From positions 3,446,121-3,510,120 of the forward strand of contig NZ_JH980292.1 of NCBI RefSeq assembly GCF_000314005.1: DNA of 64,000 bases. Direction: 5' to 3'. Origin of the DNA: Spirulina subsalsa PCC 9445. Its GTDB lineage: Bacteria; Cyanobacteriota; Cyanobacteriia; Cyanobacteriales; Spirulinaceae. The notes beneath the pieces are model-generated. The model searched no databases and was not told the DNA's origin. It saw nothing but the letters and a program-made list of their open reading frames with translations. A program made the position numbers and the translations under genes. Positions 53,204 to 60,945 of the stretch are shown here, piece after piece; position 1 is the first letter of the stretch, and each line of letters starts with the position of its first letter.

Positions 53204-53573
53204 TCCGATCAAAATGCTTACGGTTATCTGTAATCAGGACTAGCTGATTGGCAATGGCTGTCCCGGCGATTAATAAATCAATATCATCAATCGGTTGCCC
53301 ACACTTTCTCAAATCGGAGTACACTTCCGCCGCAACGTCGGCAACTTTTGGGGTCAAAGGAAGTATGGTGTTTTGAGCAGCAAACTCCAGAAAGAGGGTG
53401 AGTTGATTGTGGGCATCGCGATGTTTTAATCCGCTGACTATTTCATAATAGGTGATGATGCTAAAGTTGATCATTTCATGCTCTTGCAAGTAGGCTTCAA
53501 ATTTAGCCACAACTTGAGGATTTCCTCTAAAGAAGTGGGACAAAATATTGGTATCAACGAGCGATGCTTTCAT
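53154..53573 (-). CDS. vapC: VapC-family PIN-domain toxin
   Basis: A 139-residue PIN-domain RNase. The acidic residues are in SLVDTNILSHF near residue 8, the glutamate of ITYYEIVSGL and DIDLLIAGTAI. Such toxins cleave tRNA or rRNA sites. Length is normal. The partner gene upstream overlaps by 20 bases, the usual coupling. The 3' end meets the tnpB copy 4 element but the domain appears complete. Confidence 0.92.
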   Translation of the reverse strand: MKASLVDTNILSHFFRGNPQVVAKFEAYLQEHEMINFSIITYYEIVSGLKHRDAHNQLTLFLEFAAQNTILPLTPKVADVAAEVYSDLRKCGQPIDDIDLLIAGTAIANQLVLITDNRKHFDRIIQLEVDNWSELPHPA

Positions 53574-53820
53574 CTCCTCTTCTCCGCGTGAAGGCTTGCT
53601 GGCGACGTTGTTTTATTTCTGTCGTAAAATCATTAAATACTTCATCCGGCATATCTTGCCAACAACCTGCAAAGGCGGAAATAGTTTTATTGTTTGTCTT
53701 TTGTGATTTTTCTAAGCCTAGCCTGAAATCGTGAATGAAGTTGTACAAATCGATTAACTTATCTTCTGGGATCAGGTCTATCTCTTGTAGAACTTTATTT
53801 TTGATCAGTCTTGAAGTCAT
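53554..53820 (-). CDS. vapB: VapB-like antitoxin
   Basis: An 88-residue partner for VapC, starting MTSRLIKNKVLQEIDLIPEDKLIDLYNFIHDFRLGLEKS. The helical N-terminus resembles DUF2281-type antitoxins; the C-terminus RRQQAFTRRRGDESIAR is basic. It lacks an obvious ribbon-helix-helix or AbrB domain, so I rely on the overlap with vapC for the call. It lies on the same strand and in the correct order. Confidence 0.75.
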   Translation of the reverse strand: MTSRLIKNKVLQEIDLIPEDKLIDLYNFIHDFRLGLEKSQKTNNKTISAFAGCWQDMPDEVFNDFTTEIKQRRQQAFTRRRGDESIAR

Positions 53821-53874
53821 CGTGTTATCCTCGTTCAGAAATTATCTTGGGTGCATCTCAGTTGGGCGATGTGC

Positions 53875-54009
53875 CTAGTTCAGGGGAATTGGCGATATTA
53901 GGGAATAAGTTGATTGATCAGGTATAGCACTAGCCAAGGCGGTTAAGATACCTAGAATTTCTAAGATCAAGGGGTTAACCTCCTTTTCGATGGTGATGGT
54001 GTTGGGCAT
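53875..54009 (-). CDS. 44-residue small ORF with a hydrophobic core
   Basis: ATG 54009 reads MPNTITIEKEVNPLILEILG and continues ILTALASAIPD to TAG at 53875-53877. The hydrophobic centre could be a membrane segment. The DNA is duplicated at 55918-56080, where the start codon is changed to ATA and 4 bases are missing. The intact copy is therefore the only candidate gene. No homologue is recalled. Confidence 0.45.
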   Translation of the reverse strand: MPNTITIEKEVNPLILEILGILTALASAIPDQSTYSLISPIPLN

Positions 54010-54054
54010 GGTGGGGGAGTGGTGATGGTGTTCTCCATTTTAGCGAGAGAAATT
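53888..54054. repeat. Segmental duplication, copy 1 (partner at 55918-56080)
   Basis: 167 bases here match 163 bases at 55918-56080 with a 4-base insertion and a few substitutions. The ends ATTGGCGATATT and AGCGAGAGAAATT are shared. The copies bracket two unknown genes and the DUF433 gene. The rest of the 54055-54375 stretch shows a diverged CGGAGCCATAGCACGAG repeat near 54282 and no gene. Confidence 0.9.
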
Positions 54055-54375
54055 GGGTTCCCTCCCCCCAATCTGCGCCTCAGTCTTCGCTGTAAAATGC
54101 CACTACCAGGTATCGAAAAGCGAGACCCCGCATGGCTTCGTGAAAATCAACGGGTTAATGACTCTTAAAAGCCAAAAGTCTGAACGAGAAAAGTGTTTCG
54201 CCCTTTGGTGCAGTTCATTGGCGATCGCGTGGTTGCGGATCAAAACCCGCCATCCTAATGGCCAATGGCTGTGCTACAGCGGAGCCATAGCACGAGATCG
54301 GACATCAGGGGAGCGGGCCAGCGAAGAAGATAAACATTGGTTTTTCATTGGTTTTTTGTTAGTATTGCTATGGGA

Positions 54376-54837
54376 ATGAAAGATAAAGTCATGGCAATTA
54401 CGCAGAAAAATCAAGGTCAGTTCAGCTTACGAGTGGGTCAAACCTGGAAATCGTTTGAACAATTTCGCCTAGAGGGGGCGAAAACCCTGAGTGCGGTTAA
54501 GGATCGGTTTATTGCGACCCTTCACACCAAGTCCGGCCAATATCGCATTATTGAAGAGCGTGATTTTCAAACCTTGTATGGTTTGGCGCGGGATGTTGAT
54601 CGCCTGCGGGGAGGACTCCGAGTTGTGGTTTTAGCGGTACGTGCTGCCCAGAAGCATCCCGATGAAGAAAATTTAAATTTACTGGCGGAAGCGGTAGCGA
54701 TGCTAGGCAATTTGCCGGAACTCCCTATGCGTGATACTTTTGAGGCCTTGGAACCAGAAACTTCCGATTGGGATGAGGAGGATGAGGTGATTCTGGATAG
54801 CGATCGCCTGCCTCACCCGTTGCGCTCAACGAAGTGA
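54376..54837 (+). CDS. Hypothetical protein in the DGR island
   Basis: A soluble protein of about 153 residues I cannot assign. It is mostly alpha/beta to about residue 115 (GQTWKSFEQFRLEGAKTLSA, RDFQTLYGLARDVDRLRGGL), then an acidic tail (ETSDWDEEDEVILDSD). No catalytic motif is visible. The start is uncertain; ATG 54376 (MKDKVMAITQ) or 54394 are both plausible. It is 55 bases upstream of the next hypothetical gene on the same strand and may be co-transcribed. It lies between duplicated segments. Confidence 0.7.
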   Translation: MKDKVMAITQKNQGQFSLRVGQTWKSFEQFRLEGAKTLSAVKDRFIATLHTKSGQYRIIEERDFQTLYGLARDVDRLRGGLRVVVLAVRAAQKHPDEENLNLLAEAVAMLGNLPELPMRDTFEALEPETSDWDEEDEVILDSDRLPHPLRSTK

Positions 54838-54892
54838 TCTCATCAGTAAATCGCTGCAATTGTTTCAAGTTTATGAACCAGAAGACTAAAGC

Positions 54893-55561
54893 ATGGCGAC
54901 CATGGACGATCAACCGTCCCCCAGTTTAGCGGAGTTAGAAAGGCGGTTAAAAACTCTCTCCCATGATGCTCAGGCGTTGCAGATCATTCGAGAATTCGCT
55001 CATAAATTAGGCAAAACCAAAGACCGCCAGCTTGTCTTTGGAGAAGAAAACGCACTGGTATGCCAGCCCATTGAGTATCAGGATGTGTTGGCAAGGGGTT
55101 TGATTGATGAGACAGAAGACCCTTTTGCACTTTTGCAGGGGGATATTATCAGCACAGATGCGGCTTATTTCCTAGGAGAGCGGATCACAGGACTAAAATT
55201 TGCGATTGCTACTTCTACCTGCGATCTTGTACCGGGTCGCCGTAATTACGCTTTGTTGTTGCGACTCCAACCCATTCATGGCAATGATGCGAATGCCAAA
55301 CAGCTTCTGAGTGAGATGCTCAAGTTCAAATCCACCCAACGGATGTATTTGCCCCCTTTGCCCGGTGATCCAGAAGGGGCGATCGCTAATGCGGTTATTT
55401 TTGATGGTGCGATCCAAATCCGACTTGATGATTTATTGGTGTCAACTCGTTATGCCAGTTTAAGTTTAGTGGGGTGGCGCATTTTTGGATCTCTTGTGCG
55501 GTCAATTTTGGTGCGGACTGGCCCCAGTGAAGTGGCAATGCGAGAAGCATTCAACGGGTGA
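54893..55561 (+). CDS. Hypothetical protein in the DGR island
   Basis: A 222-residue soluble protein, unassigned. The N-terminal 50 residues are helical (LAELERRLKTLSHDAQALQIIREF). A central beta-rich part has FAIATSTCDLVPGRRNYALLLRLQPI and MYLPPLPGD. Proteins with this kind of STCDLVP region occur beside conflict systems, but I cannot name a family. ATG 54893 is used. The partner gene 54376-54837 precedes it. Confidence 0.7.
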   Translation: MATMDDQPSPSLAELERRLKTLSHDAQALQIIREFAHKLGKTKDRQLVFGEENALVCQPIEYQDVLARGLIDETEDPFALLQGDIISTDAAYFLGERITGLKFAIATSTCDLVPGRRNYALLLRLQPIHGNDANAKQLLSEMLKFKSTQRMYLPPLPGDPEGAIANAVIFDGAIQIRLDDLLVSTRYASLSLVGWRIFGSLVRSILVRTGPSEVAMREAFNG

Positions 55562-55589
55562 TGATCAGCCAGGAATTGAGCCATAGGGA

Positions 55590-55919
55590 TCATCGCTGAT
55601 TGTGTCTTGCGAGTAGGCGATCGCGGATTCCCACAGGGCTAAAACGTTGTTCAATGTCTTGCCGGATCAAATTCGCCTGCTGTTGACGTTCTGCTAGATA
55701 GGTGTTCACCTCATCCTGATGCCTCAGATAGTAGCCGATGACAAGATAGATATCTGATAGTTGTAGGGCTGGGTACTGCTCTTTGATCTCCTCTGGTGTG
55801 CATCCCTCTAGGAATGCTGTCACAACTGTATCCAGGGTGACACGGGTTTGGGCGACTCGGATCACACCCGACGGATCAGCCGCAAGGGGGGTTTTTTCAA
55901 CAGCGATGGCGATGGTCAT
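55590..55919 (-). CDS. DUF433 domain protein (antitoxin-like)
   Basis: A 109-residue DUF433 protein with a winged-helix core: DPSGVIRVAQTRVTLDTVVTAFLEGCTPEEIKEQYPALQLSDIYLVIGYYL. DUF433 proteins are usually antitoxins of a PIN-like DUF5615 toxin, which is absent here, so it is an orphan. Its start codon lies at the edge of the duplicated segment 55918-56080. A piece of the same DNA (TGCTGTTGACGTTCTGCTAGA) minus its last base is repeated near 49149. Confidence 0.85.
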   Translation of the reverse strand: MTIAIAVEKTPLAADPSGVIRVAQTRVTLDTVVTAFLEGCTPEEIKEQYPALQLSDIYLVIGYYLRHQDEVNTYLAERQQQANLIRQDIEQRFSPVGIRDRLLARHNQR

Positions 55920-56080
55920 TGGCGATATTAGGGAATAAGTTGATCAGGTATAGCACTAGCCAAGGCGGTTAAGATACCTAGAATTTCTAAGATCAAGGGG
56001 TTAACCTCCTTTTCGATGGTGATGGTGTTGGGTATGGTGGGGGAGTGGTGATGGTGTTCTCCATTTTAGCGAGAGAAATT
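55918..56080. repeat. Segmental duplication, copy 2
   Basis: 163 bases matching 53888-54054, with TTGA deleted near 55941 and the small-ORF start codon destroyed. Confidence 0.9.
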
Positions 56081-56120
56081 CGCTTCTGGACGCTAAACCC
56101 AAAGCGCCTGTTACTGTGCT

Positions 56121-56218
56121 GTACCCAAAGACGGTCGATTTTTTGCAGATCGCGGCAACCTCACCCGCGACAGCAAGGACAACGACATCGGTTTTCGTGT
56201 TGTCGCCCCCAGAACTCT
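56121..56218 (+). pseudogene. Relic of a third variable repeat (VR3)
   Basis: From 56151 the frame reads RGNLTRDSKDNDIGFRVV then APRTL and a stop. It aligns to TR codon by codon, and its changes from TR (AAC to GGC, CTC, AGC, GAC) fall on adenines. Upstream, 56121-56150 is still alignable but eroded, with a 2-base insertion. The 3' end has CCCAGAACTC as in VR1 and VR2. No FGE or kinase gene is attached. Confidence 0.85.
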
Positions 56219-56318
56219 TTAACCCTCTACCCTTTGCCAAAGCCTATCAAAAACCCAGTTTCTGCCACAGGCGAAAAATTGTACAATACCATTACACCCC
56301 TCACCCCGTCTCCGCCCT

Positions 56319-58115
56319 ATGTTTTGGCCCAACGGACACCAATTGCAAAACGGCAAACTGCGAATTGACCAAGTTCTGGGTCAAGGGGGCTTCGGTATCA
56401 CCTACAAAGCCATCCATTGCGGCTTTAACGCTCCCGTAGTGATTAAAACCCCTAATGCCTATCTCCGCAATGACCCAGACTACCCCAAATATGTGAAGCG
56501 GTTCATCCGGGAAGCCCAGACTTTAGCCCAGTTGGAACAAAACCCCCACCCCAATATTGTCCGGGTTAAGGATCTCTTTGAGGAAGAAGAAGCCCATTGT
56601 TTGGTGATGGAGTTCATCCCCGGAACGACGTTATTTGATGAAGTACAGCGGCGAGGCCCCCTGACAGAAGCGGAGGCGTTGGCCTATATTCGCCCCATTG
56701 CCGATGCTCTGACGCGGGTGCATGGGGTGGGGTTGGTGCATCGGGATGCAACCCCGGTGAATATCATGCTGCGGGAGAATCGCCAGCCCGTTTTGATTGA
56801 TTTTGGCATTTCGGGGGAGATTATCCCCAAGTCTCGGAGTTCCAAGATGTTTGGCAATCGGGCTTTTGCTCCCTATGAGCAGTTAATTAAGGGGGAGCGT
56901 AGCCCGACGGTGGATATTTATACGCTGTCGGCTTCGTTGTATTACCTGATCACGGGACAATTGCCCCAAGATTGTTTTTCCCGCAAGGTGGATGAGGAGC
57001 CTTTGATTCCCCCCCAGGAGTTGGTGAAGGTGAGTGGGGAGATTAATCAGGCGATTCTCAAGGGGATGGCGTTGCGGCCGAAGGATCGTTATTCCTCAAT
57101 GGCGGAGTTTTTGGCGGCTTTATCCCCTGTTGTATCGTCCAAGCCTCAGCCCGCTTCCCAACCCGTAAATCTAGATGATTTTCTGGCCTCTCTTTCCCCC
57201 ACGCCTACAGCGCCGCGTCCATCTAATGGGAAAATCTACCAGTACGAGATCATCACAGTGAATGAGCAGGGGGGAATTGCCCAACGGCAAAAGGGACAAA
57301 ATCAGGGGTATTGGGAAAATACCAAGGGATTAAACCTAGAAATGGTGGTGATTCCGGCGGGAGAATTTATGATGGGCGCACCGGAAAATGAAGAAGGGCG
57401 ATATAGTGATGAAGGCCCCCAGCATCGGGTGATGGTGCCGGAATTTTTCATGAGTCGCACCGCCATCACCCAAGCACAATGGCAAATTGTCGCCCAACTG
57501 CCCCAAGTGGTGCGCTCTCTGAATCCTAATCCCGCTAATTTCAAAGGCAAAAACAATCCTGTGGAACGGGTGAGTTGGGAAGACTGTATCGAGTTCTGTC
57601 TAAGGTTAAGCCAAGCCAGTGGTAAGCTCTACCGTCTGCCCAGTGAGGCGGAATGGGAATACGCCTGTCGAGGGGGAACAACAACCCCTTTCCACTTTGG
57701 CCCCACCCTCTCCCCCCAAGTCGCCAACTATGACGGCAACTACACCTATGGCAAGGGGAAGAAAGGGGAATATCGCAAAAAAACGATCCCGGTGGGGAGT
57801 TTAAACGCGCCCAATGCTTGGGGACTCCATGATATGCACGGGAATGTGTATGAGTGGTGTTTAGATGATTGGCACGGGAGTTATCAGGATGCACCAACAG
57901 ATGGGAGAGCATGGATAGACAATGATAATCATTCTCAAAATGATAGGGAGTGGTTAAAAAGTTTATTGAATAAAAAATCAACATCAAAGCTGCTGCGTGG
58001 TGGTTATTGGAGCCACTACCCGAAGGGCTGCCGTTCTGCCTATCGCCTCAACAACCCCCGCGACTACAAGGACGACTTCATCGGTTTTCGTGTTGTCGTC
58101 CCCAGAACTCTTTGA
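56319..58115 (+). CDS. Ser/Thr kinase-like-FGE fusion, DGR target protein 2
   Basis: A 598-residue protein. Kinase-like domain about residues 12-270: GQGGFGITYKA, lysine in VVIKTPNAY, then HRDATPVNIML near residue 141 and LIDFGIS. The lysine normally following HRD (HRDxKPxN) is threonine here, so activity is uncertain. After a proline-rich linker, the FGE-like domain (about 310-598) is almost identical to that of target 1. It ends in VR2. No signal peptide. It is followed closely by a terminator, avd and RT, the usual DGR order. The start ATG lies in the triplicated leader. Confidence 0.93.
   Translation: MFWPNGHQLQNGKLRIDQVLGQGGFGITYKAIHCGFNAPVVIKTPNAYLRNDPDYPKYVKRFIREAQTLAQLEQNPHPNIVRVKDLFEEEEAHCLVMEFIPGTTLFDEVQRRGPLTEAEALAYIRPIADALTRVHGVGLVHRDATPVNIMLRENRQPVLIDFGISGEIIPKSRSSKMFGNRAFAPYEQLIKGERSPTVDIYTLSASLYYLITGQLPQDCFSRKVDEEPLIPPQELVKVSGEINQAILKGMALRPKDRYSSMAEFLAALSPVVSSKPQPASQPVNLDDFLASLSPTPTAPRPSNGKIYQYEIITVNEQGGIAQRQKGQNQGYWENTKGLNLEMVVIPAGEFMMGAPENEEGRYSDEGPQHRVMVPEFFMSRTAITQAQWQIVAQLPQVVRSLNPNPANFKGKNNPVERVSWEDCIEFCLRLSQASGKLYRLPSEAEWEYACRGGTTTPFHFGPTLSPQVANYDGNYTYGKGKKGEYRKKTIPVGSLNAPNAWGLHDMHGNVYEWCLDDWHGSYQDAPTDGRAWIDNDNHSQNDREWLKSLLNKKSTSKLLRGGYWSHYPKGCRSAYRLNNPRDYKDDFIGFRVVVPRTL
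57988..58112 (+). repeat. Variable repeat VR2
   Basis: 125 bases aligned to the TR without gaps. Changes, all at TR adenines, include AAC to AGC, CAC, TAC, GGC, CTC, GAC and TTC, AAT to TAT and ACC to CCC. Encodes GYWSHYPKGCRSAYRL and onward to PRTL. The only other change is at the 3' initiation region (AGC in TR, AGA here). Confidence 0.96.
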
Positions 58116-58148
58116 CCCTCTACCCTTTTTCCCTTTTTCCCTCTTCTT

Positions 58149-58168
58149 GGCGCGAAGCGCCTTTTTTT
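58149..58168 (+). terminator. Terminator after DGR target 2
   Basis: GGCGC-GAA-GCGCC hairpin followed by TTTTTTT, 34 bases after the stop. A hairpin downstream of VR also assists retrohoming in the Bordetella element, so a double role is possible. Confidence 0.85.
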
Positions 58169-58239
58169 ATTTTTTTTTTTTAAAGATCACCCACTACCAC
58201 AATATGCTTTTATGAGGACAGGTTAAATCTTAAAACGCG

Positions 58240-58593
58240 ATGGATGAATTGCCGATCATTCAGAAAACCTACGACTTGATACAATGGTACGTTCCCGTTC
58301 TGAACCGCTTACCTCGTGATCATAAAATGATGCTAGGAGAGCGAATCATCCGCAATCTTTATGATTTCTTGGAAAGCCTTATTCTAGCACGTTATTCCTC
58401 CTCAAAAGGCAACTTGTTAAGATCCCTTAACCCCAAACTTTCCATCCTCCGCTACCAAACACGCCTACTGATGGATTTTAAACTAATTTCTGTTGAACGC
58501 TACGAGTACATCGCCAAACAAATAGACGGTATTGGTAAAGAATTGGGAGGATGGATTAACCAACAGTCTCCTCAACCCGCTAAGATAACCTAA
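58240..58593 (+). CDS. avd: DGR accessory variability determinant (Avd)
   Basis: A 117-residue basic, all-helical protein of the four-helix-bundle (S23-like) type: [51 protein letters not shown]-like arrangement, with helix 3 around [25 protein letters not shown]. In the model DGR, Avd forms a pentamer that binds RT and template RNA and is required for mutagenic copying. It is 13 bases before RT and 130 bases after the terminator of target 2, the standard position. Confidence 0.92.
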   Translation: MDELPIIQKTYDLIQWYVPVLNRLPRDHKMMLGERIIRNLYDFLESLILARYSSSKGNLLRSLNPKLSILRYQTRLLMDFKLISVERYEYIAKQIDGIGKELGGWINQQSPQPAKIT

Positions 58594-58606
58594 ATTCCTA
58601 AACATA

Positions 58607-59662
58607 ATGAAACGATATGGAAACCTTTGGCCTGAAATTTCGAGCTTTGAGAACCTCCTCATTGCTGCCCGCAAAGCCCAAAAAGGCAAGCGTTTCCGTC
58701 CTGCTGTTCTATCCTTCAATGATAATCTAGAAGGCAACTTAATTCAACTGCAAACCGAACTGAATAACCAAACTTATCAACCGGGAAACTACCATCATTT
58801 CTATGTCTATGAACCCAAAAAAAGGCTAATCTCTGCGGCTCCCTATCGTGATCGAATCATCCATCACGCCCTCTGTAATATTATTGTTCCCCTCTTAGAA
58901 CGCTCCTTTATTGATACCTCCTACGCGAACCGCATCGGCTACGGTAGCCACCGCGCCCTCCAAAAATTCGCCACCCTAGCCCGCACTCACCGCTACATCC
59001 TCCAGTGCGATATTCGTAAATTTTTCCCCAGTATTAATCATAACATTCTCAAGTCAATTATTCGCCGTAAAATTAAGTGTAAAAATACCCTGTGGCTGAT
59101 AGATTTAATCATTGATAATAGTCAAAACTTAGAGCCTGTTCTGCATTACTTTTCTGGAGATGATTTGCTTGCCCCAATTCTATATCCTTGTGGCTTACCC
59201 ATTGGCAATTTAACCAGTCAATTTTTTGCCAATCTTTACCTGAATAGCTTTGACCACTTCATTCTTCAGGAACTAAAAATTCCTGCTTATGTTCGTTATG
59301 TAGATGACTTTGCCCTTTTTGCTGATGATTACAGCACACTCGCCACAGCGCGCCAAGCCATTGAAACGTATCTAGCCACCTTGCGATTAAAAATTCATCC
59401 CATTAAAAGCCAACTTTTTGAAACCCGTCATGGTGCTAATTTTTTGGGGTTCCGCATTTTACCCCAACAAACTCGCATCCGTTCAGATAGTCTCCGGCGA
59501 CTACGCTCTAAACTTAGAACTCGTTGTATTCAATATCGAAATCAGGAAATTGATCAAGCCAAGTTTCAAGAATCTTTACAAAGTTGGCAGGCTCATTTAA
59601 ATCATGGCAACACTGCCCAATTACAACATCAGCTTTTTGCTCCAATTCTGGTAGAATCATGA
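58607..59662 (+). CDS. DGR reverse transcriptase
   Basis: A 351-residue group II intron-like reverse transcriptase without a maturase or endonuclease domain. Motifs: [15 protein letters not shown] (motif 2), [15 protein letters not shown] (motif 3), [18 protein letters not shown] (motif 4 with the SQ signature of DGR RTs, where other RTs have SP), and the active site [11 protein letters not shown] near residue 231. It makes error-prone cDNA from TR RNA, misincorporating at adenines. All catalytic aspartates are intact. TR begins 19 bases after the stop. Confidence 0.96.
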   Translation: MKRYGNLWPEISSFENLLIAARKAQKGKRFRPAVLSFNDNLEGNLIQLQTELNNQTYQPGNYHHFYVYEPKKRLISAAPYRDRIIHHALCNIIVPLLERSFIDTSYANRIGYGSHRALQKFATLARTHRYILQCDIRKFFPSINHNILKSIIRRKIKCKNTLWLIDLIIDNSQNLEPVLHYFSGDDLLAPILYPCGLPIGNLTSQFFANLYLNSFDHFILQELKIPAYVRYVDDFALFADDYSTLATARQAIETYLATLRLKIHPIKSQLFETRHGANFLGFRILPQQTRIRSDSLRRLRSKLRTRCIQYRNQEIDQAKFQESLQSWQAHLNHGNTAQLQHQLFAPILVES

Positions 59663-59680
59663 ATTAGGGATGAACATTTT

Positions 59681-59805
59681 AGCTGCTGCGTGGTGGTTAT
59701 TGGAACAACAACCCGAAGAACTGCCGTTCTGCCAATCGCAACAACAACACCCGCGACAACAAGAACAACAACATCGGTTTTCGTGTTGTCGTCCCCAGCA
59801 CTCTT
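59681..59805 (+). ncRNA. DGR template repeat (TR)
   Basis: An adenine-rich 125-base template whose coding-frame reading is [20 protein letters not shown] and onward. By count it has 31 adenines in the codons between the constant TGG and ATCGG, 12 of them paired in AAC or AAT codons. AAC can mutate to 15 amino acids without giving a stop. The 3' end (CGTCCCCAGCACTC) differs by one base from both VRs, as expected for IMH*. No protein need be made from it. Confidence 0.95.
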
Positions 59806-59964
59806 CAACCTGCCGGAATAGCTCAATGGGAATTGGGTTAGTGTGTAATCGAAGAGTTCAGTTTCATTCCTGTGATGTACAAGCATCCAAATATCTCGTT
59901 ACCCAACAGCAGGGGAGTAGGTATAGCCAAAACCCAACTGATGGGGTACTCCCACCCCGGAGGA

Positions 59965-60309
59965 TTAATCCTTGTTCCGCAATGGCTGATAAACAATTCC
60001 CTCTTTCTTGACATGGAACATAAAGGGAGAATCCTGATCATTGAATCGTTCCTGATCCATAAAATGCCAAGAAATTACAACATCATGCTCTAAACAAATT
60101 TGACTGATCAAATCCGTAGTTTGATTAATTTCATCACAGGGATGATCCAATGTTTTTAAAATGATCAACAAATCAATATCTGAGTAATCCCTAGCATCCC
60201 CCCGCGCCTGGGACCCATATAAAACAACGGATTTCATCCGATCTTGATAATGATCAACCAACGCCGCCGTCACCTGCTCCAAAATCAATGATAAATTTTT
60301 ATGCTGCAT
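59965..60309 (-). CDS. MNT-type nucleotidyltransferase, antitoxin-like
   Basis: A 114-residue minimal nucleotidyltransferase: SVVLYGSQARGDARDYSDIDLLIIL gives the GSx10DxD catalytic pattern. Such MntA proteins silence HEPN RNase toxins by adenylylating or binding them. The HEPN partner, normally adjacent, is missing from this window, so it may be orphan. The stretch 59806-59964 between TR and this gene has no other feature. Confidence 0.9.
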   Translation of the reverse strand: MQHKNLSLILEQVTAALVDHYQDRMKSVVLYGSQARGDARDYSDIDLLIILKTLDHPCDEINQTTDLISQICLEHDVVISWHFMDQERFNDQDSPFMFHVKKEGIVYQPLRNKD

Positions 60310-60383
60310 AGTTCCATAGGTTCATCACACTGAAGCCCCATATTAGGGGAATTTAGACGATTTCAGGCATAATCCAGTTCGCC

Positions 60384-60647
60384 TCAGTTGGTGCTTCGGG
60401 TGATTCTATTGTAATTACCAGGAATCGATAAACTGACAGTTTCACTGGTTGAGAGCGGTTCAGGAATCGGCTGCCCGTTCATTTGTAAATCTTCAAGGTG
60501 AAATAAAATGGCCTCTTGAATTAAGGCTAAGGCTTCCTCCTTCGTCTCCCCCACAGCCACACATCCCGGTAAATCCGGAACATAAACCCCATAGCTAGAT
60601 TTTCCCTGCTCAAGAATAATCGTATAGTGCAATTGTTGATTACTCAT
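60384..60647 (-). CDS. hicB: HicB-family antitoxin
   Basis: An 87-residue HicB: IILEQGKSSYGVYVPDLPGCVAVGET, then helix EALALIQEAILFHLEDLQMNG. It lies downstream of hicA with 12 bases between, the classic order. The C-terminus is short, so DNA binding is not evident. Confidence 0.92.
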   Translation of the reverse strand: MSNQQLHYTIILEQGKSSYGVYVPDLPGCVAVGETKEEALALIQEAILFHLEDLQMNGQPIPEPLSTSETVSLSIPGNYNRITRSTN

Positions 60648-60659
60648 TGTCGGACTCCT

Positions 60660-60845
60660 TTACTTTAATCCTGCTTGCTTCAAGACATTATTAAGCGTTC
60701 CTGGCGGCATATCAACATTGAGCTTCCCGGAAATGGTTACTGTGCCAGATTTGGTCAAATGGCGAAATTGCCGATGACTCCCCCTTGTCCGAACGTGATA
60801 CCATCCATCATTTTCTAAAATTTTGATGATATCCTTGACTTTCAT
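60660..60845 (-). CDS. hicA: HicA-family toxin
   Basis: A 61-residue HicA: MKVKDIIKILENDGWYHVRTRGSHRQFRHLTKSGTVTISGK, with the catalytic histidine in RGSHRQF. The start at 60845 (MKVKD) is chosen; a longer frame from 60908 adds a tryptophan- and cysteine-rich segment unlike the family. It is a second, unrelated hicAB compared with the integron copy. Confidence 0.92.
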   Translation of the reverse strand: MKVKDIIKILENDGWYHVRTRGSHRQFRHLTKSGTVTISGKLNVDMPPGTLNNVLKQAGLK

Positions 60846-60945
60846 CGCCCCAATGCCACAACAACACCCCCATTCTAACCCCCACCCCAGAAACCGGGTT
60901 GCCCCCATTACAATCTACAAGTCGCGACGCGAGAGAAGGGAATCC

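Larger units (their letters stand above)
56319..59805 (+). mobile_element. Diversity-generating retroelement (DGR): target-VR2, avd, RT, TR
   Basis: The core order is target with terminal VR2, avd, reverse transcriptase and TR, all on the plus strand in 3.5 kb. The TR is adenine-rich (AAC runs) and aligned over 125 bases with VR1 and VR2. All 14 VR2 differences inside the variable part are at TR adenines. This is the defining mark of adenine-directed mutagenic retrohoming as known from Bordetella phage BPP-1. Two targets can be served by one TR here. Confidence 0.95.
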
